This document shows positions 1 through 8,382 of a stretch of DNA of 37,783 nucleotides, piece by piece. The first letter of the stretch is position 1. Every line of letters begins with the position of its first letter. The notes under the pieces are model-generated. The model had not been told where the DNA came from. It did no database searches and worked only from the letters and a program-made list of their open reading frames with translations. Source of the stretch: an uncultured Agathobacter sp. (GTDB lineage: Bacteria; Bacillota; Clostridia; Lachnospirales; Lachnospiraceae); assembly GCA_934316545.1 (NCBI GenBank), contig CAKRDT010000021.1:1-37783 (forward strand), written 5' to 3'. The translations under genes and the position numbers were made by a program.

Positions 1-110
1 CTAGTGTCAGCGTAGAAGCCCGCCACCGGGTCAGCCCAGCCGGAGCACGCCGCCACAGGAGTTTCGCAATCGCCTAAGACAGTAAAAAATTATAAAAGGA
101 TACAGAAACT

Positions 111-761
111 ATGATTAAAGCAGTAATTTTTGACATGGACGGAACTCTGATCGATACAGAGAAATACTATAAAGTGGCGTGGCGCTATGCGCTGGAACAT
201 TTCGGTTATCATCCGACGGATGCGCAGCTTTTGAACTTTCGTTCCCTTGGCCGACCGTTTTCTTCGGCTTATCTTAAAAGTGAGTTTGGGGACGAACTGG
301 AATATCAGAAGGTGCGTGAGGTACGACAAAAGAAATTCAATGAATTGGTGGAACAAGAGGGAATTCAGTTAAAGCCGGGGGCAAAGGAAATTCTGGAATT
401 TTTGCGAGAGCGGGGAATTGTGACGGCAGTTGCCACAAGCACAAATATTCAGCGGGCCAATGCGTATCTGCAACAGATTGGATTGTATGATCTGCTGGAT
501 CGGGTTATTTCGGCATCCATGGTGGAAACCGGAAAACCGGCACCGGAGATTTATGTACATACTTGCAAGGAGCTAGGATTGAATCCTGCAAATTGCATGG
601 CGGTGGAAGATTCGCCAAACGGAATACACAGTGCCTATGATGCCGGATGCAAGGTTGTAATGGTGCCGGATCAGGCGCCTGCGGATGAAAAAACAAGGAA
701 AATCCTATATGGTTATGAGGATTCTCTTTTTGGCTTAAAAAAATATTTTGCAAGTTTTTAA
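111..761 (+). CDS. HAD-superfamily hydrolase (beta-phosphoglucomutase/phosphatase-like)
   Basis: This 216-residue protein has the four HAD motifs in order. Motif I is DMDGT near residues 9-13, with the nucleophile and acid/base aspartates. Motif II is the ATST segment after the first Rossmann strand, motif III the lysine in GKPAPE, and motif IV VEDSPNG with the Mg-binding acids. The alpha-helical cap lies between motifs I and II, as in subclass I enzymes such as beta-phosphoglucomutase and small sugar-phosphate or nucleotide phosphatases. An AAAAGGA ribosome site lies just ahead of the ATG. It is probably a cytosolic phosphatase or mutase. Substrate cannot be assigned from sequence, and no sugar genes sit beside it. 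The next transcription unit has its own promoter. Confidence 0.85.
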   Translation: MIKAVIFDMDGTLIDTEKYYKVAWRYALEHFGYHPTDAQLLNFRSLGRPFSSAYLKSEFGDELEYQKVREVRQKKFNELVEQEGIQLKPGAKEILEFLRERGIVTAVATSTNIQRANAYLQQIGLYDLLDRVISASMVETGKPAPEIYVHTCKELGLNPANCMAVEDSPNGIHSAYDAGCKVVMVPDQAPADEKTRKILYGYEDSLFGLKKYFASF

Positions 762-769
762 AATAGTTC

Positions 770-798
770 TTGCATTTCGCTTTGCGGTATGGTAAAAC
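770..798 (+). promoter_or_regulatory. Promoter of the aspS-gat operon
   Basis: A TTGCAT box (770-775) and a TAAAAC box (793-798) are 17 bp apart, immediately upstream of the T-box leader. Spacing is ideal for a sigma-A promoter and the position fits the leader start. Confidence 0.6.
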
Positions 799-804
799 AG
801 AAAC

Positions 805-1090
805 AAATAAAAAACAAATGCGTTGAAGGAGACTCCAATTATCAGGCGTCGACAGGAATGCAGCGTCACCGACTGAGAGCGCTGCTTGAAAGAGATGATT
901 GTGGGAACACTACCGGAGCAGGCGGGTTGAACAGGTTCATAAAGGATCAAAAGTAGGTTCGTTCGTTCGCGCACGTTACGCGCAAGAGAGGGAAGATAAG
1001 TTATAACTTATTTTTCAATGCGGGTGGTACCGCGGGATTATTAGAATTTCGCCCCGGAGCAGTCAAATGCTCCGGGGTATTTTTGTTGGT
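805..1090 (+). promoter_or_regulatory. T-box leader with terminator, upstream of aspS
   Basis: The diagnostic T-box sequence GGGTGGTACCGCGG is at 1022-1035. It is followed by a strong intrinsic terminator: CCCCGGAGC at 1052-1060 pairs with GCTCCGGGG at 1069-1077, then a U-rich run. Uncharged tRNA pairing with the T-box would favour the antiterminator and read-through into aspS. Stem I covers about 815-945. A candidate specifier is AAC (906-908, followed by A), which would sense tRNA(Asn) and suit a non-discriminating AspRS plus amidotransferase. I read this codon by eye and without a folded model, so it is tentative. About 195 nt of further leader separates the terminator from the aspS start; I see nothing definite in it. 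Confidence 0.88.
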
Positions 1091-1284
1091 TCAATTTCAG
1101 AATGTCATTTTCACGCACGCAAGAGCATGATGGATGATTTCGGGGAAGTAAGAGACTTCCGGAAAGTATGGAACATCCGATGATTTTGGAGTGAAAGACA
1201 GAAAGCTGAAGTAACGGACAAAGTATTCATATCCCGTCCCGCACCAACAATCCCCGTTATTGGGAAGAGAAGGAGCGTACAACA

Positions 1285-2616
1285 ATGGAATATCTTACAG
1301 GAGTAACCAAGAAAGAAGCACTGGAAATCAGCGAGATCCTTGCCGGCGATTATGAGGGCAGGCAGATCAAGGTTCGCGGCGCCATCCACACAATCCGTGA
1401 TATGGGTGAGGTTGCGTTCATCGTTTTAAGAAAGCGTGAAGGACTGGTTCAGTGTGTCTATGAAGAAGGCAAATCCCAGTTCGCACTCAGCGATCTCAAG
1501 GAAGCCGACACCGTTGAGGTGGAGGGAACCTACAAGAGTGATGAGCGTGCACCGCATGGATTTGAACTTCGTCTCGATCAGGTCAAAGTCTTTTCTGAGC
1601 CGGCAGAGGCAATGCCGCTTCAGATCTCCAAGTATAAGTTGAATACTTCATTGGAAGCAAAACTGAATAACCGTGCCGTATCGCTGCGTAACATAAGAGA
1701 ACGTGCTGTGTTCCGCATTCAGGAGGGAATTACAAGAGGGTTCCGTGATTTTTTGTACAGTCAGGGATTTACAGAGATCCATACCCCGAAGCTTGGCGCA
1801 AAGAGTGCTGAGGGTGGCGCAAACTTATTTAAGTTAGAGTATTTCCACCGTCCGGCAATCCTGCAGCAGAGCCCGCAGTTCTACAAGCAGATGATGGTTG
1901 GTGTGTTTGACCGTGTGTTTGAGACCGCACCGGTGTTTCGAGCTGAGAAGCACAACACGAAGCGTCACTTAAATGAGTATACGAGTCTGGATTTTGAGAT
2001 GGGCTATATCGACGGATTCGAGGACATTATGGCGATGGAAACCGGATTTCTGCAGTACACGATGAAATTACTGGAAACCAGCTACGCGGAGGAACTGAAG
2101 ATTCTTGGAATCACGCTTCCGAAGGTGGACAAGATCCCGCGCGTTCGATTTGATGAGGCCAAAAAGCGTGTCGCAGAGAAATACAACAGACAGTTCCGTA
2201 ATCCGTTCGACTTAGAGCCGGAGGAGGAGTACCTGATCGGACAGTATTTCAAGGAAGAATACGACAGTGATTTCGTGTTCGTTACCCATTATCCGTCCAA
2301 GAAGCGTCCATTCTATGCGATGGACGATCCGGAGGATGAAACCTATACATTAAGCTTTGACCTCTTGTTCCACGGACTTGAGATCACGACCGGAGGCCAG
2401 CGAATCCATGATTACAACAAGCTGATGGAGAAGATCAACAAGCGTGGCATGGAGACCGAAGGTATGGAAAGCTATCTGTCTGCATTCAAGCACGGCATGC
2501 CGCCACACGGAGGTCTTGGAATCGGACTTGAGCGACTGACGATGCAGATCATCGGAGAAGAGAATGTCCGTGAGGCAACACTTTTCCCACGAGATCTCAG
2601 CAGACTTGAGCCTTAG
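1285..2616 (+). CDS. aspS: Aspartate--tRNA(Asn) ligase, archaeal-type (likely non-discriminating)
   Basis: This 443-residue class II synthetase has an N-terminal OB-fold anticodon-binding domain (about residues 15-110) and a catalytic core. Motif 2 is seen around FRAEKHNTKRHLNEYTSLD, and motif 3 at the C-terminus as GIGLERLTMQ. It lacks the bacterial GAD insertion and matches the short archaeal/eukaryal AspRS length. Such enzymes usually charge both tRNA(Asp) and tRNA(Asn) with Asp. The gatCAB genes directly downstream support this, because they would amidate Asp-tRNA(Asn) to Asn-tRNA(Asn). An AAGGAG site precedes the ATG. Expression is probably controlled by the upstream T-box. Annotation pipelines may call such proteins AsnRS-like, but the downstream amidotransferase favours AspRS. 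Confidence 0.9.
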   Translation: MEYLTGVTKKEALEISEILAGDYEGRQIKVRGAIHTIRDMGEVAFIVLRKREGLVQCVYEEGKSQFALSDLKEADTVEVEGTYKSDERAPHGFELRLDQVKVFSEPAEAMPLQISKYKLNTSLEAKLNNRAVSLRNIRERAVFRIQEGITRGFRDFLYSQGFTEIHTPKLGAKSAEGGANLFKLEYFHRPAILQQSPQFYKQMMVGVFDRVFETAPVFRAEKHNTKRHLNEYTSLDFEMGYIDGFEDIMAMETGFLQYTMKLLETSYAEELKILGITLPKVDKIPRVRFDEAKKRVAEKYNRQFRNPFDLEPEEEYLIGQYFKEEYDSDFVFVTHYPSKKRPFYAMDDPEDETYTLSFDLLFHGLEITTGGQRIHDYNKLMEKINKRGMETEGMESYLSAFKHGMPPHGGLGIGLERLTMQIIGEENVREATLFPRDLSRLEP

Positions 2617-2708
2617 GAATGGAAGAAAGCAGATGAAATCACCGGAGAAACAAAAACGTGATGGAAACCGGCTCACAGATATATTAGAAAAGAAATGGAG
2701 GAGACATC

Positions 2709-3626
2709 GTGAATCATATCGGAACGATCGAACTTGCAACGGAACGTCTGACACTGAGACGTTTTATGATAGAAGATGCAGAAAATATGTATTACAATTG
2801 GGCCTCGGAGGATGAGGTCACACGTTTCCTGACCTGGCCGACACATAAGTCGGTGGAGGACAGTGAGAGGGTGATTGATCAGTGGATCAAATCTTATGAA
2901 GATAAGAAAACTTACCAGTGGGCAATTGAACTCAATGACCTGGAGCAGCCGATCGGAAGCATCAGTGCTGTCAAAGTCGATGATGAGATTGATGCGGTGG
3001 AAGTTGGTTACTGCATCGGAACCAAATACTGGAACAAAGGGTATGCAACTGAGGCATTGGCAGAAGTGATTCGATTCTTTATGAACGAAGTTGGCGCGAG
3101 CCGCGTGTGCGCAAGACATGATGTGGCAAATCCGAATTCCGGGAAAGTGATGGCAGCCTGCGGCATGGATTACGAGGGAACGCTTCGTCATGCAGACAAA
3201 AACAACAGCGGAATCTGTGACGTGGCAATCTACGCAAAAGTCAAGAGTGCGGCAGTGCTTGAGGAAGAGGAAGCAGAAGAGGTAACAACCGGCGGTGCAA
3301 CCGTAACGAAGGTTGTCGGCGAGGACGGCATCGCAAGAAACGTGATCTCCGATGAGACGATGGAGTATGTCGGAATCCTTGCAAAGCTGGAATTAAGTCC
3401 GGAAGAATCCGAAGCTGCGAAGAAAGATATGGAAGATATGCTCGATTATATTGATCAGCTGAACGAACTTGACACAGCCGGAATCGAACCGATGTCGCAC
3501 GTATTTCCGGTCAACAACGTATTTCGTGAGGATGTTGTGACGAACGGAGACGGAAGCGCGGCAGCTCTTAAGAATGCGCCTGTAGTCAAGGACGGCGGAT
3601 TTAAGGTGCCGAAGACGATAGGATAA
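2709..3626 (+). CDS. gatC: GNAT acetyltransferase fused to GatC (amidotransferase subunit C)
   Basis: This is a single 305-residue reading frame with a GTG start and a strong GGAGGA site 6 nt upstream. Residues about 8-180 form a RimJ/RimL-like GNAT acetyltransferase, starting at [10 protein letters not shown] and including [18 protein letters not shown] for acetyl-CoA binding. An acidic linker rich in Glu (about 183-195) follows. From about residue 215 the protein is a normal Gat[21 protein letters not shown], then a helical segment and the extended tail that wraps between GatA and GatB. GatC is usually about 95 residues and free-standing. Its place between aspS and gatA fits the GatC role. 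The substrate of the acetyltransferase half is unknown. Confidence 0.88.
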   Translation: MNHIGTIELATERLTLRRFMIEDAENMYYNWASEDEVTRFLTWPTHKSVEDSERVIDQWIKSYEDKKTYQWAIELNDLEQPIGSISAVKVDDEIDAVEVGYCIGTKYWNKGYATEALAEVIRFFMNEVGASRVCARHDVANPNSGKVMAACGMDYEGTLRHADKNNSGICDVAIYAKVKSAAVLEEEEAEEVTTGGATVTKVVGEDGIARNVISDETMEYVGILAKLELSPEESEAAKKDMEDMLDYIDQLNELDTAGIEPMSHVFPVNNVFREDVVTNGDGSAAALKNAPVVKDGGFKVPKTIG

Positions 3627-3628
3627 TG

Positions 3629-3653
3629 TGTCAACTTTCGAAGAAAGTTGACA
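3629..3653. repeat. Perfect hairpin between gatC and gatA
   Basis: TGTCAACTTTC (3629-3639) and GAAAGTTGACA (3643-3653) form a perfect 11-bp stem with a GAA loop. No U-run follows, so it is unlikely to be a terminator. It may stabilise or process the operon mRNA, or be a small dispersed palindrome. Confidence 0.6.
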
Positions 3654-3719
3654 TGTAGCATCTGCCCTTCGCGTGAGCGAACTTGCATGGTGGATGTTCC
3701 CTAGAAGGAGGATCATAGA

Positions 3720-5216
3720 ATGAGTTTAATGAGTCTGACAGCTGTAGAGCTGGGAAAAAAGATTAAAAATAAAGAAGTTACCGTTGTTGAAGCTACCCGC
3801 GCCGCACTTGATGCGATTCGGGCAAAGGAAGAGAAAGTACACAGCTTTGTGACGGTTGATGAGGAGGGGGCCTTAAAACGCGCCGAAGAAGTGCAGAAAC
3901 GGATCGATGAGGGAAAATTGACCGGACCGCTTGCGGGTGTGCCGGTAGCGATCAAGGATAACATGTGTACGGAAGGGCTTCTTACCACTTGTTCATCCAA
4001 GATCCTGTACAACTTCAAGCCGACTTATACCGCAGAAGCGGTAAAACGCTTAGAGGATGCAGGTGCCGTCATCATCGGTAAGACAAATATGGATGAATTC
4101 GCGATGGGAAGTACGACCGAGACTTCCGCATATGGAGAGACCAAAAACCCGTGGAACGAGGCACATGTGCCGGGCGGTTCTTCCGGCGGATCGTGTGCAG
4201 CAGTAGCCGCTGAGGAATGCTCCTATGCGTTAGGTTCCGATACCGGCGGATCGATTCGTCAGCCGAGTTCGTTCTGTGGCGTGACCGGAATTAAGCCGAC
4301 TTACGGAACGGTATCCCGTTATGGACTGATCGCATACGGCTCTTCCCTCGATCAGATCGGACCGATTGCCAAAGATGTGACGGATTGTGCAACGATCCTT
4401 GAGGCGATCGCTTCGCATGACACCAAGGATTCCACATCGGTTGCCCGCGATGATCTCAAGTTCACCGAGGCACTTGTGGATGATGTCAAAGGCATGAAGA
4501 TTGGTATCCCGAAGGATTACATCGGCGAAGGCCTTGATCCGGAAGTCAAGGATGCAATCCTTTCCGCTGCAAAAGCGCTTGAAGCAAAAGGCGCGGTCGT
4601 GGAAGAATTCGACCTTGGCCTTGTGAAATATGCAATTCCTGCATATTATGTGATCGCGTGTGCAGAGGCAAGCTCCAATCTGGCACGTTTCGACGGTGTC
4701 AAATACGGTTACCGCACCAAAGAATATGACGGCCTTCACAATATGTATAAGAAATCACGTTCAGAGGGCTTCGGACCGGAAGTAAAGCGCAGAATCATGC
4801 TTGGTTCCTTTGTCTTAAGTTCCGGATATTATGATGCTTATTATCTGAAAGCGCTCCGCGTAAAGGCACTCATTAAGAAAGCCTTCGATGAGGCTTTTGC
4901 AAAATACGATGTCATCTTAGGACCGGCGGCTCCGACCACGGCGCCGAAGCTTGGCGAGAGCTTAAGCAACCCGATCCAGATGTATCTCGGCGATATTTAT
5001 ACGATCTCTGTAAACCTCGCAGGACTTCCGGGCATCTCCCTTCCATGCGGAACAGATTCCAATGGACTGCCGATCGGATTACAGTTGATCGGAGACTGTT
5101 TCAAAGAAAAGAATATTATCCGCGTGGCATACAGCTTCGAGCAGACAAAAGGCTATAAGCACAGTCCGCTGTCGGACAAAGCCGGTGAAATCAGTAAAAC
5201 CGGCGCAGCAAAGTAG
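3720..5216 (+). CDS. gatA: Asp-tRNA(Asn)/Glu-tRNA(Gln) amidotransferase subunit A
   Basis: This 498-residue protein has the amidase-signature core. The catalytic Lys lies in PVAIKDNM (about residues 76-83), and the glycine/serine-rich segment GGSSGGS and the SDTGGSIRQP motif hold the catalytic serines of the Ser-cisSer-Lys triad. It hydrolyses glutamine and channels the ammonia to GatB. Length is normal for GatA. A GGAGGATC site precedes the ATG. It follows gatC by 93 bp, which includes the hairpin, and precedes gatB by 15 bp, consistent with a gatCAB operon. Confidence 0.97.
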   Translation: MSLMSLTAVELGKKIKNKEVTVVEATRAALDAIRAKEEKVHSFVTVDEEGALKRAEEVQKRIDEGKLTGPLAGVPVAIKDNMCTEGLLTTCSSKILYNFKPTYTAEAVKRLEDAGAVIIGKTNMDEFAMGSTTETSAYGETKNPWNEAHVPGGSSGGSCAAVAAEECSYALGSDTGGSIRQPSSFCGVTGIKPTYGTVSRYGLIAYGSSLDQIGPIAKDVTDCATILEAIASHDTKDSTSVARDDLKFTEALVDDVKGMKIGIPKDYIGEGLDPEVKDAILSAAKALEAKGAVVEEFDLGLVKYAIPAYYVIACAEASSNLARFDGVKYGYRTKEYDGLHNMYKKSRSEGFGPEVKRRIMLGSFVLSSGYYDAYYLKALRVKALIKKAFDEAFAKYDVILGPAAPTTAPKLGESLSNPIQMYLGDIYTISVNLAGLPGISLPCGTDSNGLPIGLQLIGDCFKEKNIIRVAYSFEQTKGYKHSPLSDKAGEISKTGAAK

Positions 5217-5231
5217 GAAGGAGGAGAAGAG

Positions 5232-6662
5232 ATGAGTAAGAATTATGAAACTGTCATTGGACTGGAGGTCCATGTAGAATTAGCCACGAAAACGAAAATC
5301 TTCTGCTCCTGCTCAACCGCATTCGGCGGAGCACCGAACAGCCATACCTGCCCGGTTTGTACCGGCCAGCCGGGTTCCCTGCCGGTTTTAAACAAGCAGG
5401 TTGTTGAATATGCGGTGGCGGTAGGCCTTGCGACCAACTGCCAGATTACACAGTACAGCAAGTTTGACCGTAAGAATTATTTCTATCCGGATAACCCACA
5501 GAATTATCAGATTTCGCAGTTGTACCTTCCAATCTGCCGCAACGGCAGCGTGGAAATCGAGACTGCGTCCGGCAAAAAACAGGTGCGTATCCACGAGATC
5601 CACATGGAGGAAGATGCCGGAAAACTGGTGCATGACGAGTGGGAAGATGTCTCTATCGTAGACTTTAACCGTTCCGGTGTGCCGCTGATCGAGATCGTAT
5701 CCGAGCCGGATATGCGCTCTGCGGAGGAAGTGATCGCTTACCTTGAGAAGCTTCGTCAGACGATCCAGTATCTCGGGGCATCTGATTGTAAGTTAAACGA
5801 AGGTTCCATGCGTGCCGATGTCAACATCTCTGTCCGTGAGGTCGGTTCCCCGAAATTCGGAACACGTACCGAGATGAAGAACTTAAACTCATTTAAGGCG
5901 ATCACCCATGCCATCGAAGGCGAGCGTGAGCGTCAGATCGAACTTCTTGAGATGGGACGAAGCGTTGTGCAGGAAACCCGTCGTTGGGATGATAACAAAG
6001 AATCTTCTCATGCAATGCGTTCCAAGGAAGATGCACAGGATTACCGCTATTTCCCGGAGCCTGATCTCGTACCGCTTGTAATCTCCGACGAGTGGATTGC
6101 CAAGATTAAGGAACGCCAGCCGGAGCTTCGTGATCAGAAGCTTCTTAGATATAAGAAAGAATACGATATTCCGGACTACGATGCACAGATTATTACCGCA
6201 TCGAAACATATGGCGGATATCTTTGAGGCAACAACAAAGATCTGCGGAAAGCCGAAAAAAGTATCCAACTGGTTGATGGTTGAGACGATGCGCCTGTTAA
6301 AGGATCGTGAGATGGAGCCGGAAGATATCGGATTTTCCCCGGTCAATCTGGCAAGCCTGATCGAGCTGGTCGATGCCGGTACGATCAACAGCAGCGTCGC
6401 AAAGGATGTATTTGAAGTCATCTTTGATAAGGATATCGATCCGAAGCAGTATGTTGAAGAAAAGGGATTGAAGAGCATGAATGATGAGGGTGCGCTTCGC
6501 GCGACCATCGGGCAGATCATCGCTGACAATCCGCAGTCTGTAGAGGATTATCACAATGGCAAAGAGAAAGCGATCGGATTCCTTGTCGGACAGACGATGA
6601 AGGCGACCAAGGGCAAAGCCAACCCGGGTATGGTCAACAAACTTCTCAAAGAACTTTTATAG
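5232..6662 (+). CDS. gatB: Asp-tRNA(Asn)/Glu-tRNA(Gln) amidotransferase subunit B
   Basis: This 476-residue protein begins YETVIGLEVHVEL, the GatB signature. Cysteines in CSCSTAFGG and HTCPVCTG are expected to bind zinc. The central cradle domain contains RADVNISV and RTEMKNLNSF, and the C-terminal YqeY-like helical domain binds tRNA and ends KLLKELL. It phosphorylates the Asp or Glu on mischarged tRNA and amidates it with ammonia from GatA. Length is full. The start follows an AAGGAGG site. It is the last gene of the operon, and a terminator follows at 6718-6749. Confidence 0.97.
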   Translation: MSKNYETVIGLEVHVELATKTKIFCSCSTAFGGAPNSHTCPVCTGQPGSLPVLNKQVVEYAVAVGLATNCQITQYSKFDRKNYFYPDNPQNYQISQLYLPICRNGSVEIETASGKKQVRIHEIHMEEDAGKLVHDEWEDVSIVDFNRSGVPLIEIVSEPDMRSAEEVIAYLEKLRQTIQYLGASDCKLNEGSMRADVNISVREVGSPKFGTRTEMKNLNSFKAITHAIEGERERQIELLEMGRSVVQETRRWDDNKESSHAMRSKEDAQDYRYFPEPDLVPLVISDEWIAKIKERQPELRDQKLLRYKKEYDIPDYDAQIITASKHMADIFEATTKICGKPKKVSNWLMVETMRLLKDREMEPEDIGFSPVNLASLIELVDAGTINSSVAKDVFEVIFDKDIDPKQYVEEKGLKSMNDEGALRATIGQIIADNPQSVEDYHNGKEKAIGFLVGQTMKATKGKANPGMVNKLLKELL

Positions 6663-6717
6663 ACGGTTAAGACCACAAAAGGTTTTACAGATGCAAACGA
6701 TAGAGGATGAAATATTT

Positions 6718-6749
6718 AAGGACCATCTCAGTGTGAGGTGGTCCTTTTT
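6718..6749 (+). terminator. Intrinsic terminator after gatB
   Basis: AAGGACCATCTCA (6718-6730) pairs with TGAGGTGGTCCTT (6734-6746), with one wobble pair and a GTG loop, followed by TTT. It closes the aspS-gatCAB unit. Confidence 0.85.
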
Positions 6750-6802
6750 ATAACCATAATTTATTCCATTTGTAAAAGAAAAATGAAAACTTCGCAGTAA
6801 AC

Positions 6803-6831
6803 TTGTCATTGCGGGCGGCATCCGTTATACT
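6803..6831 (+). promoter_or_regulatory. Promoter of clpX
   Basis: TTGTCA (6803-6808) and TATACT (6826-6831) have a 17-bp spacer and sit 37 bp ahead of the clpX start codon. This is a near-consensus sigma-A promoter. Confidence 0.75.
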
Positions 6832-6867
6832 ATTAAGTTAAGATGGAAAGTGAAAAGGAGACGGATA

Positions 6868-8295
6868 ATGTCTGAAGATCAGAATAAAAATACAGTAGAT
6901 GATACAAATAAGAATAATGACTACGAGGACATCTGCTACATCTGCCGCAGACCGGAGAGTGTTGCGGGGAAGATGATCCATATTCAGCAGGGAATCTGCA
7001 TCTGTAATGATTGTATGCAGAAGACATTTGATACCATGAACAGCAGTGGGCTGAATATGGGTGGACTCAACATGAATGACCTGATGAACATGGGAAAGAT
7101 GCCAAATATCAGCATGATCAATCTGGCGGATCTGCAGGGAGGTATTCCACAGTCACAGAAGATCAAGAAAAAGAAACCGAAGGAAAAGAAAGAAGAGGCG
7201 GTACTTGATATCCATTCGATTCCGGCACCGCACAAGATCAAGGCAAGCCTTGATGAGTACGTGGTCGGACAGGAGCATGCCAAGAAAGTGATGTCGGTTG
7301 CCGTATACAACCATTATAAGCGCGTGATGTCTGATGATCAGGACGGCGTGGAAATCGAGAAGTCCAATATGCTTATGATCGGACCGACCGGTTCCGGTAA
7401 GACCTATCTGGTAAAGACTCTGGCGCGTCTTCTCGATGTGCCGCTTGCAATCACCGATGCGACTTCGCTGACGGAGGCCGGTTATATCGGTGACGATATC
7501 GAGAGCGTTGTCAGCAAGCTTCTGGCAGCGGCAGACAATGATGTGGAGCGCGCGGAACACGGTATCATCTTTATCGACGAGATTGATAAGATTGCCAAGA
7601 AGCGCAACACGAATCAGCGTGATGTCAGCGGCGAGTCGGTGCAGCAGGGAATGTTAAAGCTTCTTGAAGGCGCAGAGATTGAAGTTCCGGTAGGTGCAAG
7701 CAGCAAGAATGCGATGGTTCCGATGACAACGGTGGATACAAAGAATATTCTCTTTATCTGTGGAGGAGCGTTCCCGGAACTTGAGGAGATTATAAAGGAG
7801 CGTTTAAATAAAGAAGCTTCCATCGGATTCCGCGCGGATTTAAAGGACAAGTATGACGATGACGAGAACCTTCTTATGAAAGTAACCGTTGAGGATGTGA
7901 GAAAATTCGGTATGATTCCGGAGTTTCTGGGACGACTTCCGGTGCTGTTCTCGCTTGAGGCTTTGACCGAGGATATGCTGGTCAAGATTCTGCAGGAACC
8001 GAAGAATGCGATCATCAAGCAGTATCAGAAGCTGCTCGCGATGGATGAGGTGGATCTGGTATTTGATGAGGGGGCGCTTCGTGCAATCGCCAAGAAGGCG
8101 CAGGAGAAGAAAGTCGGAGCGCGTGCGCTTCGTGCGATCATTGAGGAGTTTATGCTGGATATCATGTATGAGATCCCGAAGGATGACAATATCGGGCGTG
8201 TGACGATCACGGAGGATTATGTGGAGAAGAAGGGCGGACCGCTCATTGAGATGCGTGGACTGGCTGTGATTCCGGAGCATACGACAGAAGGTTAA
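6868..8295 (+). CDS. clpX: ATP-dependent Clp protease ATP-binding subunit ClpX
   Basis: This AAA+ unfoldase feeds proteins to the ClpP peptidase. The ATG at 6868 is preferred over an in-frame GTG at 6850, because an AAAAGGAG site (6853-6860) lies 7 nt ahead of the ATG and inside the GTG extension. The N-terminal zinc finger uses CYICRRP and CICNDCMQ. A Met/Asn/Gly-rich linker and a lysine-rich stretch follow. The core has Walker A GPTGSGKTYL, Walker B IIFIDEIDK and sensor 2 near VGARALRAII. The linker between zinc finger and AAA domain is longer than in Bacillus ClpX, giving 475 residues. clpP is not nearby. Confidence 0.95.
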   Translation: MSEDQNKNTVDDTNKNNDYEDICYICRRPESVAGKMIHIQQGICICNDCMQKTFDTMNSSGLNMGGLNMNDLMNMGKMPNISMINLADLQGGIPQSQKIKKKKPKEKKEEAVLDIHSIPAPHKIKASLDEYVVGQEHAKKVMSVAVYNHYKRVMSDDQDGVEIEKSNMLMIGPTGSGKTYLVKTLARLLDVPLAITDATSLTEAGYIGDDIESVVSKLLAAADNDVERAEHGIIFIDEIDKIAKKRNTNQRDVSGESVQQGMLKLLEGAEIEVPVGASSKNAMVPMTTVDTKNILFICGGAFPELEEIIKERLNKEASIGFRADLKDKYDDDENLLMKVTVEDVRKFGMIPEFLGRLPVLFSLEALTEDMLVKILQEPKNAIIKQYQKLLAMDEVDLVFDEGALRAIAKKAQEKKVGARALRAIIEEFMLDIMYEIPKDDNIGRVTITEDYVEKKGGPLIEMRGLAVIPEHTTEG

Positions 8296-8327
8296 TCCTA
8301 TCTTAGAGATATATAGCATAGGCGATG

Positions 8328-8367
8328 CATCAGAGATGTACCGCAGGGGATACATCAGAGATGTACC
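8328..8367. repeat. Direct repeat upstream of the sbcD-like gene
   Basis: The 15-mer CATCAGAGATGTACC occurs at 8328-8342 and again at 8353-8367, a 25-bp period, ending just before the GGAGGAGG ribosome site. Each copy contains a short CATC/GATG dyad. It could be an operator or a local duplication. Confidence 0.55.
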
Positions 8368-8382
8368 ACGGAGGAGGATACT

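Noticed and set aside
6850..6867. GTG start for clpX
   Set aside because: The ribosome site lies inside this extension; the ATG at 6868 is correctly spaced.
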